Of a stretch of DNA of 64,000 nucleotides, positions 34,288-46,174 are shown in pieces. Every line of letters starts with the position of its first letter. Position 1 is the first letter of the stretch. Below the pieces are notes generated by a model, which ran no database searches, was not told the DNA's origin, and worked only from the letters and a program-made list of their open reading frames with translations. The stretch comes from Patiria miniata (taxonomy: Eukaryota > Echinodermata > Asteroidea > Valvatida > Asterinidae), in contig NW_024037075.1 in NCBI RefSeq assembly GCF_015706575.1, forward strand, positions 12,833,746-12,897,745, in the 5' to 3' direction. A program made the translations under genes and the position numbers.

Positions 34288-36586
34288 CTACAATTCCTGA
34301 CGAGTTTTGTCTGCGTTCCTATCCTTGCGCAATCCCCTGTTTAATGGGAAAATAGCGTGCATAATCCTGTACACGGCCTGACGTTCTGTCTCTGAGTTCA
34401 TTTTGACCACTTTAGGGCCTTGCTTTGGTAACTGTGTTTTAGCAGGCGCACTTGTTTTGTCAGTGATCTGTAAACTGATGATAACCCTGTCTTGATAGTC
34501 TGGAGAGAATTTGTCAGTTTTCCTCTCTGCTAAGGTATAGGCGTCGTAGGTTTGTCCGTCATAGTCCCCAATAACATCAGAATTGCCTGTGTCAAGTTCT
34601 AAAACTTTCCCGTGCAGTATCACCTTACCCTTGGTGTTTCCTGAAGACATGAAGTCTTCCACTTCCTTAAAATCGAATGAGAAGCTTTGTTCAACACTTT
34701 CCCAGCACTTGACTTCATGTTCGTTGCGAACCCAATGCCATACTTCCTTGCCCTGATTTTCGGGTCTGTTACCAATATCTATTGAGAATGAACCGTACGG
34801 CAATTCTGCAGTACCCCATCGTTATCACATGAAAACTCAAAATTACCAGAAAGTACGTAATCTTTCAAAACTGCAGGTTCTTCGACAGCGGTTACGGGAA
34901 TTAGCCTCAATTCTATTGTAACTATGTCTTCTGAGTCTTGTCTAAACTCCAATTTCTTTAACTCACTCAATGTATTTGCTTCATAGGTTTTCCCATCATA
35001 ATTCCCAATTACATCGTCACCAATTGTATCGTCCTCTTTCACGTGCCCGTGCAAAGTTATCTTATTATTAACCTCATCCATAAAGTGTTCACTTTCTTGA
35101 AATCTGACCATAAAAGGTTGGCGATAAATGCCACCATTTGTAAGCGAGATAGCATTAGCTCTGGCCTCCCATATTTTATAGTTTTGATTTATGTTTCTAC
35201 TCCCGGCACTAATATAGAAGTACCCGTAAGGTTCATAATTAGAACCTTGCAACCCATCGCTATCGCATTGGAAGCTAAAGACGCCTGTCAGCTGGTACTC
35301 GACCAGGTTGGACTCCGAATCTTTTGTCACTTCCCCTTCTTTGACTAAGGAAATGGCACGGTTCCCACTATAACAACATTTACTCAAATCCCGCTGAGTG
35401 GATGTTTTCCAATCAATTAGATCAAAACCAAGTGCATTTCCCTTGGATATGCAGTCATCCAGGGCAAGTGCAAAATTACCATCTAATTCCCATAGATTAG
35501 ATAAAACTACGTAGCTGTGATCGTTCTTGTTTTTAATATACGTATTTATTGGAAGTTTTTCATCACTACTGATTGAATAGTCATTGATTGAATTATGAAC
35601 TCTGCTGTAGTCAAATAGTGGAAATGCTGGGCCTTGAATAATGGGCAGTTCCAGATCTTGCAGCTTGTCAGGGCATTGGACGCCCGTAATCTCTGCCACC
35701 AAGTCGCATACATTAAGGATGCTGGCCTGTGGTAACAAATACAACTGACCGTATAGTTCATTTCCTCCTAGGCCGGGTTCCCAAATGCTCCACGCATCGT
35801 CCACTCTCTTGTAGTCTCCTGGTTCGTTGGGGTCTTTGATCTATTCAAGAGTCAAGCCAACCAGGAACACGCCCAATACGTCTTCTACCAGGGATATACC
35901 GTCATCTATGGAAATGTCCGGCAACTTTTTGGCAAACGCGTAGATGTAGTCGATGACTTCATCCATATCCTTCGCGCCCCAAGGAGCATGCAACTTGTGA
36001 TACCCCTGTTTCTTGACGAATGTTTTGACAAACTTCAGCACTAAGTCGTCTGCCAGTCCCTTTTCTTTGTCAAATGATGACATCTTGTCCGCAGGTCGAC
36101 GTACTTGATACATGTCAGAGCCACTGCAAACAACGTCATCTTCTGAGGTGACATCGTCTTCCGTCAAGTCGCACGTTATCTTCACTTTCCTAGCCGATTG
36201 ACCGGTGTATTCAATGGAGAAAAACCGCACCGCTGCAAACTCGATGTAGTCGAAGTTACCTCCGCTGTCAAAAATGGCCTTTGTTTCGCCGGTCGGCAGT
36301 TCAATGCTGATTTTCCCCTTGAACTCAGATCCTTGGAAAATTCCATGTGCCTTCCGAAACAGCTCGCCCGGATGGACATGTGCTTCAGCTTTTCAATTGC
36401 GGTTACGATCGATATTTGAATTGAGTCCCAGTTGACAAATAGCAGAGCACCGCTGAGCCGATATCGACTTGGGCTAGCTGCTTTTTCGCTTGGCTTGTCC
36501 TCGGCATAAGTCAGCGAAATCACCAGCAAGCTGCAAACGGCGACCAATCGCAACAACCGCTTGTAACTCACATTCGTCTTCGCCAT
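34288..36586 (-). pseudogene. secreted repeated-module protein gene, copy A (damaged)
   Basis: The minus strand starts MAKTNVSYKRLLRLVAVCSL with a hydrophobic stretch ending near ISLTYA, a good signal peptide. Three related modules follow. One opens YRLSGALLF; the second YQLTGVFSFQCDSDG with YEPYGYFYI; the third YVLSGNFEFSCDNDG with GSFSIDIGN. Modules 2 and 3 share ITLHG/VILHG and IGNYDGKTYEA/IGDYDGQTYDA, each about 115 residues. Between modules 1 and 2 lies about 290 residues with a Trp-Glu-Pro patch (IWEPGLGGNELYG). It ends RNADKTRQEL. I recognise no family; an extracellular beta-rich role is only a guess. Compared with copy B this copy has about three small frame- or stop-type differences, so it is likely inactive or poorly sequenced. 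Confidence 0.7.
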
Positions 36587-36713
36587 CCTGACAACCTTTT
36601 CCAGCACCCTGAGCAAACTAAGCCCTAGTCCGTTTTCTACGCGCTTATATCACCACTGCCGCGTTGAACCTTGTGCCCCATTCTGTTAATTGACAGATCG
36701 CTGTCAGTAATGT

Positions 36714-37663
36714 ATGGTAGCCCTGAAGGGACATCGCATATCGCAAACGTGTGCGAAATACGTATGCGATGTCGCAATATTTATCGCGAATATGTGCGCA
36801 CACGTATGCGATGTCGCGAAATTTATCGCGATGTGTGCGCACACGTATGCGATGTCGTGAAACAATTCGCGAATATGTGCGCACACGTATGCGAATTTGT
36901 TTGCCATGTCGTGAATTTTATTGCATACCTTGTCGCATACCTTTCAGTAAAATTCCTAATGAACTGGGGAGTTGTAGCAGCTAGTCTGGAATCTAGACGT
37001 ACTGTTAGATATAAATAGGGTCTGACTAACAAATCTTGCTACTTGCGCAACTTTGAAATTTGCGCGCGCATGTTTCAAACTTGCGCGCGCAATTTTCAAA
37101 GTTGCGCAAGTAGCAAGTTTGCGTTCGACAGTTCTAGTAGTAACGATTGCACGAGGAACAGCGTGCGCGCGAAGGTTTATTAGTCAGACCCTATTTATAT
37201 CTAACAGTACGTCTAGATTCCAGACTAGCTGCTACAACTCCCCAGTTCATTAGGAATTTTACTGAAAGGTATGCGACAAGGTATGCAATAAAATTCACGA
37301 CATTGCAAACAAATTCGCATACGTGTGCACACATATTCGCGAATTGTTTCACGACATCGCATACGTGTGCGCACATATTCGCGATTAATTTCACGACATC
37401 GCATACGTGTGCGCATATATTCGCGATGAATTTCGCGACATCGCATACGTGTGCGCACATATTCGCGATTAATTTCACGACATCGCATACGTGTGCGCAT
37501 ATATTCGCGATGAATTTCGCGACATCGCATACGTGTGCGCACATATTCGCGATAAATTTTGCGACATCGCATACGTGTGCGCACACATTCGCGATAAATT
37601 TCGCGACATCGCATACGTATGCGCACACGTTTGCGATATGCGTTGTCCCTTCAGGGCCACCAT
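36714..37663. mobile_element. palindromic element made of 42-bp repeats
   Basis: 950 bp with inverted ends (ATGGTAGCCCTGAAGGGACA and its near-complement at 37644-37663). It is flanked by the direct repeat AGTAATGT (36706-36713, 37664-37671; 9 bp if the following A is counted). Both arms consist of about 42-bp units of the type cgcatacgtgtgcgcacata + ttcgcgataaatttcgcgac, about four on the left and eight on the right, inverted with respect to each other around 37050-37120. Each unit contains smaller palindromes (TGTGCGCACA, TTCGCGAA). The target duplication size allows a hAT-like or Mutator-like mover. It begins about 130 bases upstream of the secreted-module gene start. Confidence 0.85.
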
Positions 37664-37860
37664 AGTAATGTACACATTATGATCAGGGGTGCACTCCAGG
37701 CCAGGCTGCTGATAAGGCCAACAAAAAGTCTCCGGTTTCTGGTATGCGCGCGCGTCGCCGTAGCCATGCGCGTCGGCAAAATGAAAAAGTTTTTTTTTTT
37801 TTCAATGAAAGATGATGTCTCAAAACCGCAAAACTCACTGGTTTGACTGGGATCCTGCTG

Positions 37861-38155
37861 CAAGGGCGGATCCAGGAAAAAAAAAAAAAAAAACGAAAAC
37901 AATTTTTTTTTTTTTATGTGACATCGCAATAAAGGCAGGCAATGAGCACACCACCATCTTTTCCTAAAAAAAAACATTGGTTAAAGTGGTCAGAAATTGC
38001 CTCAGGTCGCACCACAGAGCATCAAGAATCCAAAAAAATTTCGGGGCCCTTAAGCGGGCCCCGAACCCCACGCCGTAATTTTTTCGACCCACTTTTTTGG
38101 GGGACCAATTTTTTTTTGCCCCTTCCCCAAAAATTGTGTTCTGGATCCGCCCTTG
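37861..38155. mobile_element. hAT-like MITE (CAAGGGCGGATCC family) with empty site in unit A
   Basis: 295 bp between direct repeats TCCTGCTG (37853-37860, 38156-38163). Unit A at about 29584 reads tcctgctgctgcac uninterrupted, i.e. the pre-insertion site. The interior contains cccttaagcgggccccgaac, which the 23704 copies lack. Confidence 0.93.
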
Positions 38156-40032
38156 TCCTGCTGCTGCACAATTTTAACGTATTTTTAGATGGGGTTATGA
38201 TCAAGAATAAGCTTTATGTAGCCTCTCTGGACCCCCATATATTTGCACTAAGTTTAGTGGGGCACCATTTGCAGTCATCAGTCGACATTTGAAGCAAAAA
38301 AAAAACAGGTAAAAAAAAAAAGCCGCGTCGCCGCACCACTTTTTGGGCAAGCTCCATACCAGAAACCGGATACTTTCTTTTTTGGGCCTAATGCCCCATT
38401 ATGCCTAAAGTGCACAATTTTGGCTTCCCATTTCAGAACCGAGCCCAATCTAATGCATTTCTGGGAGTAATTAGCGCCTCTGCGCTCTTATCTGAGATAA
38501 AGTAGGTATCCGTTACACTGGGTGGAGCCCAGGACTAACCGACATTATTGCCACTTCAGGAGTGGTTATTATTAGTTACGCAACCACACAATAAGCCGCA
38601 TCATTATGCATGACAGATTGCAAATGCGAAGATGCGACGAACCTTAAGACTAAAATTTGAAAATTGAAATGGTTTTGACATATTTCTAGCAAAAAGGTGG
38701 TATTTTACTCTAAAAATGTCCGGTTTTTGTGGTTTCTGCCCTGACCACATGGTAGGTCGGATCGGGCTAAAAGTTGGTGTGCGCATTGCTCATCAGGACC
38801 TACAAGCACAGCAATTTTTATCAAAATCGGAAGACATGAGGTAAAAAAAGTGCGTTGGTCTGACATGGAATGACCCCTATATACACCTTTAGAATTTCCC
38901 TGTGGAGACCCTTGTAACCTATTGTCCTGGGTCTCCACAAGGCACCAGATATCCGTTCCTGATATGGCTCATAGAAGAAACGCCTACACAACATGTTGGG
39001 GTAGCCTAGATTAAACAGCTCAGCGGCATATCCAGGGAAGTATATTCGACCTGGAAATCACACAAATTGTAGCTTATCGCTCTCCACAGAGTTGATATCC
39101 AAAAAAAGTGGGTGTTTTGCTGTGTCGAGGGTTGCTGATTAACCCCAACGCCATGCAAGGTAACAATAAGAGTTCGACCGGACCATGAACTCAAACATAG
39201 AAACGCTGCCAGCCTTTTGAAATTCCAAAAGGTAAATCGCTCAAAACTTGCTGTGCGGCATAATTCGACCGCCAAAGGCGCTTGGAAACTTGTGAACATG
39301 GTGGGATAAATACAAACACACCTGCTGTCACTGCGCACCTAACTGCCCGCCAATGGACATTTCAATAATAAATTCATGATTATGCATGCATGGCATAGAG
39401 ATGGCCTTGGCGGCACAAACTGTGAGGGGCCCATTGGAAATGTATGGGGCCACTTTTTTTCACCGCCATTTTCTCAAAGGTCCTTCAAGTATTTTCATGG
39501 CAAGACCTAGCGGGCTTGTCCGTACTTGGTTGGCTCGCTCGCTCTGTGACGAAACAGTCTTTACGATCACAGACATATGGACAGATCGTAAGGCCTTTTT
39601 TCTGTCCCACTCGCTCGGTTAAAAGAATGCACCTTAAAGTTAAAAATCATAACAGGAAAATGTTCCCATATTTCGACCATACCAGACCAGACTAGACCAG
39701 CCTAGACCAGACACCCCAAAAAGACCTGAAAAGAAGAACATATGCTTTTCATATCAAAGCCTTGTTCTTTCATGTGGAAATTCCTCTTACAATTCATCTG
39801 TATACAATTTGCCATTGCCTTAAGAGAAACTATTAATCAATCATACTTGCTTCAGAACATATTTATTTTCTTTTTTAAAGAAATAATAAAAAAGGCTTAG
39901 ATCTGGGTGTGAAGGGTCACCAATCAGATATAGCAGTTCTTTCACCCCATTACTTTAATCCCGGCCCTTCGAATAGACATGCTTCATTAGGTATTGTAAC
40001 AGCCAGTTGACTAATTTACTTTACGTATTATT

Positions 40033-41165
40033 GGCTTTTCCGCTTATTTGCGGAAAAGCCTTTGTTTCTGTACTTATTTTTTTTTATTATTTTTTTTTTT
40101 TGGCTTTTCCGCTTATTTGCGGAAAAGCCTTTGTTTCTGTACTTATTTATTTTTTTTTTTCCTCTTGGGACTTCCAACCAAAATGCCATAGACTTTGTGC
40201 ACGTTTTTTGTCATCGGCACTTTTTGCATAAAGCATACTCATATAACATTGAAACTTTACATAGTCAAAGAACATATAGCAAAGGTCTTTCGCGAAGATA
40301 GACGCAATGATGACGTCATCATGGGTCATGTGACGTCATCTTAAAGGTGCATACTTTAGGGCCCTATATCGCGAGAATGGTAAGTCTAATTTGGTTCATA
40401 CTTGGTATGTAGGTAGACCGGGATGTGTTATAGGTAAAAATTGGGAGACGTCATGATGACGTCATCGTGTGATTTTATAAGAATTTTTGAAGTTTTGGAC
40501 CCTCAAACCATATCTTATCAACGGAACATGGTAAATTCAAAATTCTTTTTGCAATGGGTTTGTTAGGTAATGCATACTTGGACCAAAAAAGTGAAAAGTG
40601 CATGACGTCATGATGACGTCATCAAAAATGCGATTTTTGTATTTCACATATAAGGGTAAGTCTGATCGTCTTGAAACTTGGTGGATATGCAGATACAGTT
40701 ACTAGTATGCAAAATCCGAAGTGACGTTATGATGACGTCATCGCTTGATTTGTTATAATTTTTTAAAACTTTGACATTTTCTTCTACTTGCAAAATTGTA
40801 CATGAAATTGGATCATTATTAACTTTAAACTACGCACAGTACAAGGCCCTTCGGTAAAGTTGGTCTTAAACAAGTCACATCATAATGACGTCGTCATTAG
40901 TCATGTGACCTCATCTTACAAATTATAATTTAATCATTTTATACCTATCGTTCTAGCAAGCCAATTGGGCTGAAACTTGGCAAATATACAGTTATGTGTA
41001 TGTCATATTTAAAATGAAAAATACGTCATGTTAACGTCATCATTATTTTTTTAATTGATTTTTAATGTATATTATTTTCAAAGTTTCATTACGTTTTTCA
41101 ATTGACAAGTTCGGAATTATCTTGAATCCGATCAATTCCAAACTTCGAAACAAATTTAAAAGAAC
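40033..41165. mobile_element. hairpin-headed repeat rich in TGACGTCA palindromes
   Basis: It begins with the hairpin GGCTTTTCCGC-tatTT-GCGGAAAAGCC-like sequence (40033-40060), duplicated at 40102-40129. There follow degenerate 130-150-bp units, each with one or two TGACGTCA sites (for example near 40314, 40458, 40606, 40727) and a shared 'gaaacttggt' phrase. Unit A lacks the whole insertion. It has no coding capacity. The structure parallels 47999-49100. Confidence 0.6.
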
Positions 41166-41171
41166 CAACCT

Positions 41172-41388
41172 ATAGCCAGATTTTCCAGAAATTTAAAGGA
41201 GACTTTTTAGTATAAAACGGACGAAATCACGTAATTCCCGATTTTGGGCAATAATGCGCACGTACAGCAAGTATTCCTTTCGCCAACAGAGGGCAGCATA
41301 TACATTTAATGGTTAGTTTTGTTTAGCATTCGGCAGCTATAAATGCAATGCAAGTTAAACATTAAATGTATCTGCTGCCCTCTATTGA
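41172..41388. repeat. foldback segment, repeated at 42177-42381
   Basis: The segment agccagattttccagaaatt onward (about 210 bp) is copied at 42177-42381 with a few changes. Within it, agagggcagcatatacattt and its complement near 41366-41388 form inverted arms around a 60-bp loop. In the second copy the right arm is cut off at tctgctgc. Confidence 0.85.
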
Positions 41389-41931
41389 CGTAAATTATAT
41401 ACTCACTTGGCTGTACTGTACGCACTTGGCTGTTGCCACTCAACCGTGTGTGCATGGCTATTGCCGTTGAAATGATTTGCCGCCCTGTATATTTTTCTAC
41501 TATAGAAGTTAACTACGCCAATGTTATTGATTGCAATGATCTATAGCCCTCTACCCGTCTATTTTATTTACTTTTCTATTAGTAGAAAATGTCGTTATTA
41601 GTATTTGAAGTTTTGAAATATAAGGAGTCATGATTGCATCAGATTGTGCAGACCAGTAGTTGCTCAAAATGGCATTAGTATGGTAGGCCTATATGTCAGA
41701 AGAGGGAAAAACATATCTGTATGCTACATGTTGTGGAAAACAAAAACACAAAAATACGGACAACGGAAAAGCCGTGTGCTCTGTTCAAAACAGACGCATA
41801 ACTCTAGTTTTGTTTGTGCCTCTAGCAGGAAGGCCAAAGTCAGTAGGGGAGACAGGAAATGTAGTCCCTTCGTTCCAGAGTTCCTGGGGTCAACACAGTA
41901 GAGACAGAAAAGACCTGTGCAGGCCCATAAC

Positions 41932-42146
41932 CAGTGGCGTAGCCACGGGGGAGGGGGGGGGGGGCCGTGGGGGCGAACGCCCCCATGAAACCTTGTCGCC
42001 CCCCTTCCCCCACTGATCGCGAGATTTTGAGTTTCAAAAAAATTATCATTGATCTACATGACGCCCCCCCCCCCATGAAATGTTCCAGCCCCCCCCCCAG
42101 CGCCCCCCCCCCCCCCCCCATCGAAATGTTCCTGGCTACGCCACTG
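41932..42146. mobile_element. hAT-like MITE (CAGTGGCGTAGCCA termini)
   Basis: 215 bp with 14-bp inverted termini CAGTGGCGTAGCCA/TGGCTACGCCACTG and the 8-bp target duplication CCCATAAC (41924-41931, 42147-42154). The corresponding place in unit A (about 32006) has a single gcccataac. The interior is almost only G/C homopolymers. A truncated relative lies at 49618-49741. Confidence 0.93.
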
Positions 42147-42437
42147 CCCATAACAAGGTATACTTTGGTATACTTTAGCCAGATTTTCCAGAAATTTAAA
42201 GGAGACTTTTTAGTATAAAACGGACAAAATCACGTAATTCCCGATTTTGGGCAATAATGCGCACGTACAGCAAGTATTCCTTTCGCCAACAGAGGGCAGC
42301 ATATACATTTAATGGTTAGTTTTGTTTAGCATTCGGCAGCTATAAATGCAATGCAAGTTAAACATTAAATGTATCTGCTGCAGTAAACAAGATATGAAGC
42401 TATTGTGTGCCTATTGCAAAGGTAGAAACACGCTGAG

Positions 42438-43656
42438 AACTGCAATTTGCCCACGTTGATCAATTCTCCTTTGGACATCGAATGACTTGAAGTCCCTGCT
42501 ACCCCCAGACTACGAATTGTTCTCACGACCCGATACATAAACTAGTTCAAACACCCTGACGACATGCATTGTCCTTATTGAGCCAACTGTTCGCAAGCCA
42601 GTGCAAAAGCACCAGGTTAGAACATGGAGCAAGGAAAACGGAAATTAAGCCGGCAAACACTCTTTCCCGAACTACAAGGCAAGTGGTTGTTCCTCTCATT
42701 TTTTAAAAGACAACAAAACGCGCAATTACGTAGGTTCTGAAATGTATCACTATTGTTCAACGGGGATTCATCCATCAGGATTCACAAAAGATTCTTGTAC
42801 TACTCAAGAGCAACATACACTGTGAAAGCATGTTCCTTTTTAATAAAGAAGTTTCACTCCAAACAAAAATCAAGTCCCTTACAAAAAAAACATCACGCCA
42901 TACTTATTCGATGAAACCAGTTACACCTTCTACTTTAAAAGCAATGAACCAGCTGAACTTGTTAAGGGGCCATCCATTTTGGTCATCATCGCGAGCGTAC
43001 AAACTACACCCCGAGAAGAGGTTGGCAGGCAGCGTTACCCAGGCCTTTTACAAGGAATTAAAAATGACGGTGGGAACCAATGGGAGAAACCGTCATTGTT
43101 CCCTTTTCATTTTGTACGCTACCGAATGGGAGGGAGGGTCCGGCAAAATGAGTACAGTTTGTACGCTGGTAATGGTGATGGGAATGGAAGGCACCTGAAT
43201 ATGGGATAATTAAGTGGCAATTACCGGAAAATCTGCCCGATTTTAATCGGATTAGGGAACTTTTATCAAAACTGGTCATTCAATCAGTACTAAATTCACA
43301 TTCTGGCTGGCATCTTTCAGAAGATAAAACCAAAAGTCCATTATATAGTTTTCAAAAGGTGTCTCCAGCGGACCCGACTTTTAAAGATTTAAATTTTACT
43401 GTATACATGTACATGAATAGTGATTCTTGGTTCCCGAAAATTTTAGATATTAAATACCACAGTTTTACTTAAAACAAACTGCTGTAAGGAGCTTTTTCAG
43501 AAAAATTATATTAATTTTGCCTCGGTGTTAAAAATTATTCCATGCCCTTTAAATAATAACTGTGTTAAAATGACAGCAATAATTACAACCACAACAAATT
43601 GCATGTAGGCTACGAGTAAAAATGAATGCTATATGTAAACTAAATATGCAATCGGT
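42438..43656 (+). repeat. inverted-repeat arm, left (1219 bp)
   Basis: Runs from aactgcaatttgcccac to aatatgcaatcggt. Its reverse complement is at 46175-47393, with the same length to within a few bases, and a direct copy is at 32134-33335 in unit A. It contains a local inverted motif (gacggtgggaaccaatggg ... cgtcattgttccc). No credible gene is seen. Confidence 0.88.
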
Positions 43657-44325
43657 GAACTGAAGCTAAACTAAAATGAGACAGTTAATATAATATATTA
43701 TGCAGTAGCAAACCACAACTTGATAAGAACTAGCCTCTTTCGTACCTAAACTATTCTCAAAATTGTCAAGCACTAACAAACTGGTTATACAAACAGATCT
43801 TATTCTTTTAATCACAGATCCTCTAACAGCACAAACAGCTAAAAAAATAGTTAGATCATGGTGTACACTGCATCTTTCTTTGATCATTATACGGCAGTGA
43901 TGAGGCGTAAAATAGCCGTATATGTTTTAAACTCGTACAATTGCCATTAGTCACAGCTTAATAACTGTTGGAAACTAAAACCTATCCGTTTTTCTAAACT
44001 GTTGCCCAAATCAGGTGACTTGTATGCGCAAACCAAGATTGAAATTTTTTTCTTCTTGTTTTTGATATTTCACTGAGCTTTAAAGTCTGCATTCGCAACT
44101 TATTTGACGATTGATGCCCAGACAGCGCAGTCAACCTTCACTCACCGACCAATCAGAAGACGCCAAATCAATCCTTACTTTTAGTTAGTATGGATTCATC
44201 AATGAATTCAATTTACCACAAAGGTTTACACTCGTGCTTAATTTCATCCAGATTATCACTCCAACAACTAAATTAATAACAATGCGAAACCTGTACCTTA
44301 GTATACACCGAACACCGAATCCTCC

Positions 44326-46145
44326 CTACAATTCCTGATGAGTTTTGTCTGCGTTCCTATCCTTGCGAAATCCCCTGTTTAATGGGAGAATAGCGTGCAT
44401 AATCCTGTACACGGCCTGACGTTCTGTCTCTGAGTTCATTTTGACCACTTTAGGGCCTTGCTTTGGTAACTGTGGTTTAGCAGGCGCACTTGTTTTGTCA
44501 GTGATCTGTAAACTGATGATAACCCTGTCTTGATAGTCTGGGGAGAATTTGTCAGTTTTCATCTCTGCTAAGGTATAGGCGTCGTAGGTTTGTCCGTCAT
44601 AGTCCCCAATAACATCAGAATTGCCTGTGTCAAGTTCTAAAACTTTCCCTTACCCTTGGTGTTTCCTGAAGACATGAAGTCTTCCACTTCCTTAAAATCG
44701 AATGAGAAGCTTTGTTCAACACTTTCCCAGCACTTGACTTCATGTTCGTTGCGAACCCAATGCCATACTTCCTTGCCCTGATTTTCGGGTCTGTTACCAA
44801 TATCTATTGAGAATGAACCGTACGGCTCGTACCAATTCTGCAGTACCCCATCGTTATCACATGAAAACTCAAAATTACCAGAAAGTACGTAATCTTTCAA
44901 AACTGCAGGTTCTTCGACAGCGGTTACGGGAATTAGCCTCAATTCTATTGTAACTATGTCTTCTGAGTCTTGTCTAAACTCCAATTTCTTTAACTCACTC
45001 AATGTATTTGCTTCATAGGTTTTCCCATCATAATTCCCAATTACATCGTCACCAGTTGTATCGTCCTCTTTCACGTGCCCGTGCAAAGTTATCTTATTAT
45101 TAACCTCATCCATAAAGTGTTCACTTTCTTGAAATCTGACCATAAAAGGTTGGCGATAAATGCCACCATTTGTAAGCGAGATAGCATTAGCTCTGGCCTC
45201 CCATATTTTATAGTTTTGATTTATGTTTCTACTTCCGGCACTAATATAGAAGTACCCGTAAGGTTCATAATTAGAACCTTGCAACCCATCGCTATCGCAT
45301 TGGAAACTAAAGACGCCTGTCAGCTGGTACTCGATCAGGTTGGACTCCGAATCTTTTGTCACTTCCCCTTCTTTGACTAAGGAAATGGCACGGTTCCCAC
45401 TATAACAACATTTACTCAAATCCCGCTGAGTGGATGTTTTCCAATCAATTAGATCAAAACCAAGTGCATTTCCCTTGGATATGCAGTCATCCAGGGCAAG
45501 TGCAGTATTACCATCTGATTCCCATAGATTAGAGAAAACTACGTAGCTGTGATCGTTCTTGTTTTTAATATACGTATTTATTGGAAGTTTTTCATCACTA
45601 CTGATTGAATAGTCATTGATTGAATTATGAACTCTGCTGTAGTCAAATAATGGAAATGCTGGGCCTTGAATAATGGGCAGTTCCAGATCTTGCAGCTTGT
45701 CAGGGCATTGGACGCCCGTAATCTCTGCCACCAAGTCGCATACATTAAGGATGCTGGCCTGTGGTAACAAATACAACTGACCGTATAGTTCATTTCCTCC
45801 TAGGCCGGGTTCCCAAATGCTCCACGCATCGTCCACTTTCTTGTAGTCTCCTGGTTCGTTGGGGTCTTTGATCTCTTCAAGAGTCAAGCCAACCAGGAAC
45901 ACGCCCAATACGTCTTCTACCAGGGAAATACCGTCATCTATGGAAATGTCCGGCAACTTTTTGGCAAACGCGTAGATGTAGTCGATGACTTCATCCATAT
46001 CCTTCGCGCCCCAAGGAGCATGCAACTTGTGATACCCCTGTTTCTTGACGAATGTTTTGACAAACTTCAGCACTAAGTCGTCTGCCAGTCCCTTTTCTTT
46101 GTCAAATGATGACATCTTGTCCGCAGGTCGACGTACTTGATACAT
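44326..46145 (-). pseudogene. secreted repeated-module protein gene, copy B (N-terminus lost)
   Basis: Very close to copy A. It covers the spacer (IWEPGLGGNELYG), modules 2 and 3 (YQLTGVFSFQCDSDG, YVLSGNFEFSCDNDG, WYEPYGSFSIDIGN) and the RNADKTHQEL end. Over most of its length it reads through where copy A is interrupted, but it has at least one small break of its own near the C-terminal end. The signal peptide and module 1 are absent because the inverted arm starts at about 46170. Lying between inverted arms 42438-43656 and 46175-47393, it cannot make the full secreted protein. Function unknown. Confidence 0.7.
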
Positions 46146-46174
46146 GTCAGAGCCACTGCAAACAACGTCAATTT

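Larger units (their letters stand above)
29450..36710. repeat. segmental duplication, unit A
   Basis: Blocks at 29450-29720, 30420-31880 and 31890-36145 recur in the same order and orientation at 37720-38290, 38610-40030 and 41810-46165. Unit A lacks several insertions present in unit B: a MITE at 37861, 40033-41808 and a MITE at 41932. It shows an internal 283-bp tandem duplication at 33281-33846 that unit B lacks. The unit carries the secreted-module gene copy A on the minus strand. Confidence 0.9.
37720..46168. repeat. segmental duplication, unit B
   Basis: Direct repeat of unit A, starting just after the palindromic element. It is enlarged by insertions at 37861-38155, 40033-about 41808 and 41932-42146, plus a 205-bp repeat at 42177-42381. 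Its gene copy B stops abruptly at about 46168, where an inverted copy of the unit's own 1.2-kb segment begins. Confidence 0.88.

Noticed and set aside
36714-37663. Possible CRISPR-like array
   Set aside because: The units are contiguous and nearly identical with no unique spacers, the arms are inverted, and the genome is animal.
37147-37665. Cys/His-rich repeat frames (CAHVCDVAKFIAN and relatives), up to 172 residues, on both strands
   Set aside because: They arise because the 42-bp unit is a multiple of three without stops. All frames and both strands are open, and the region is a palindromic element.
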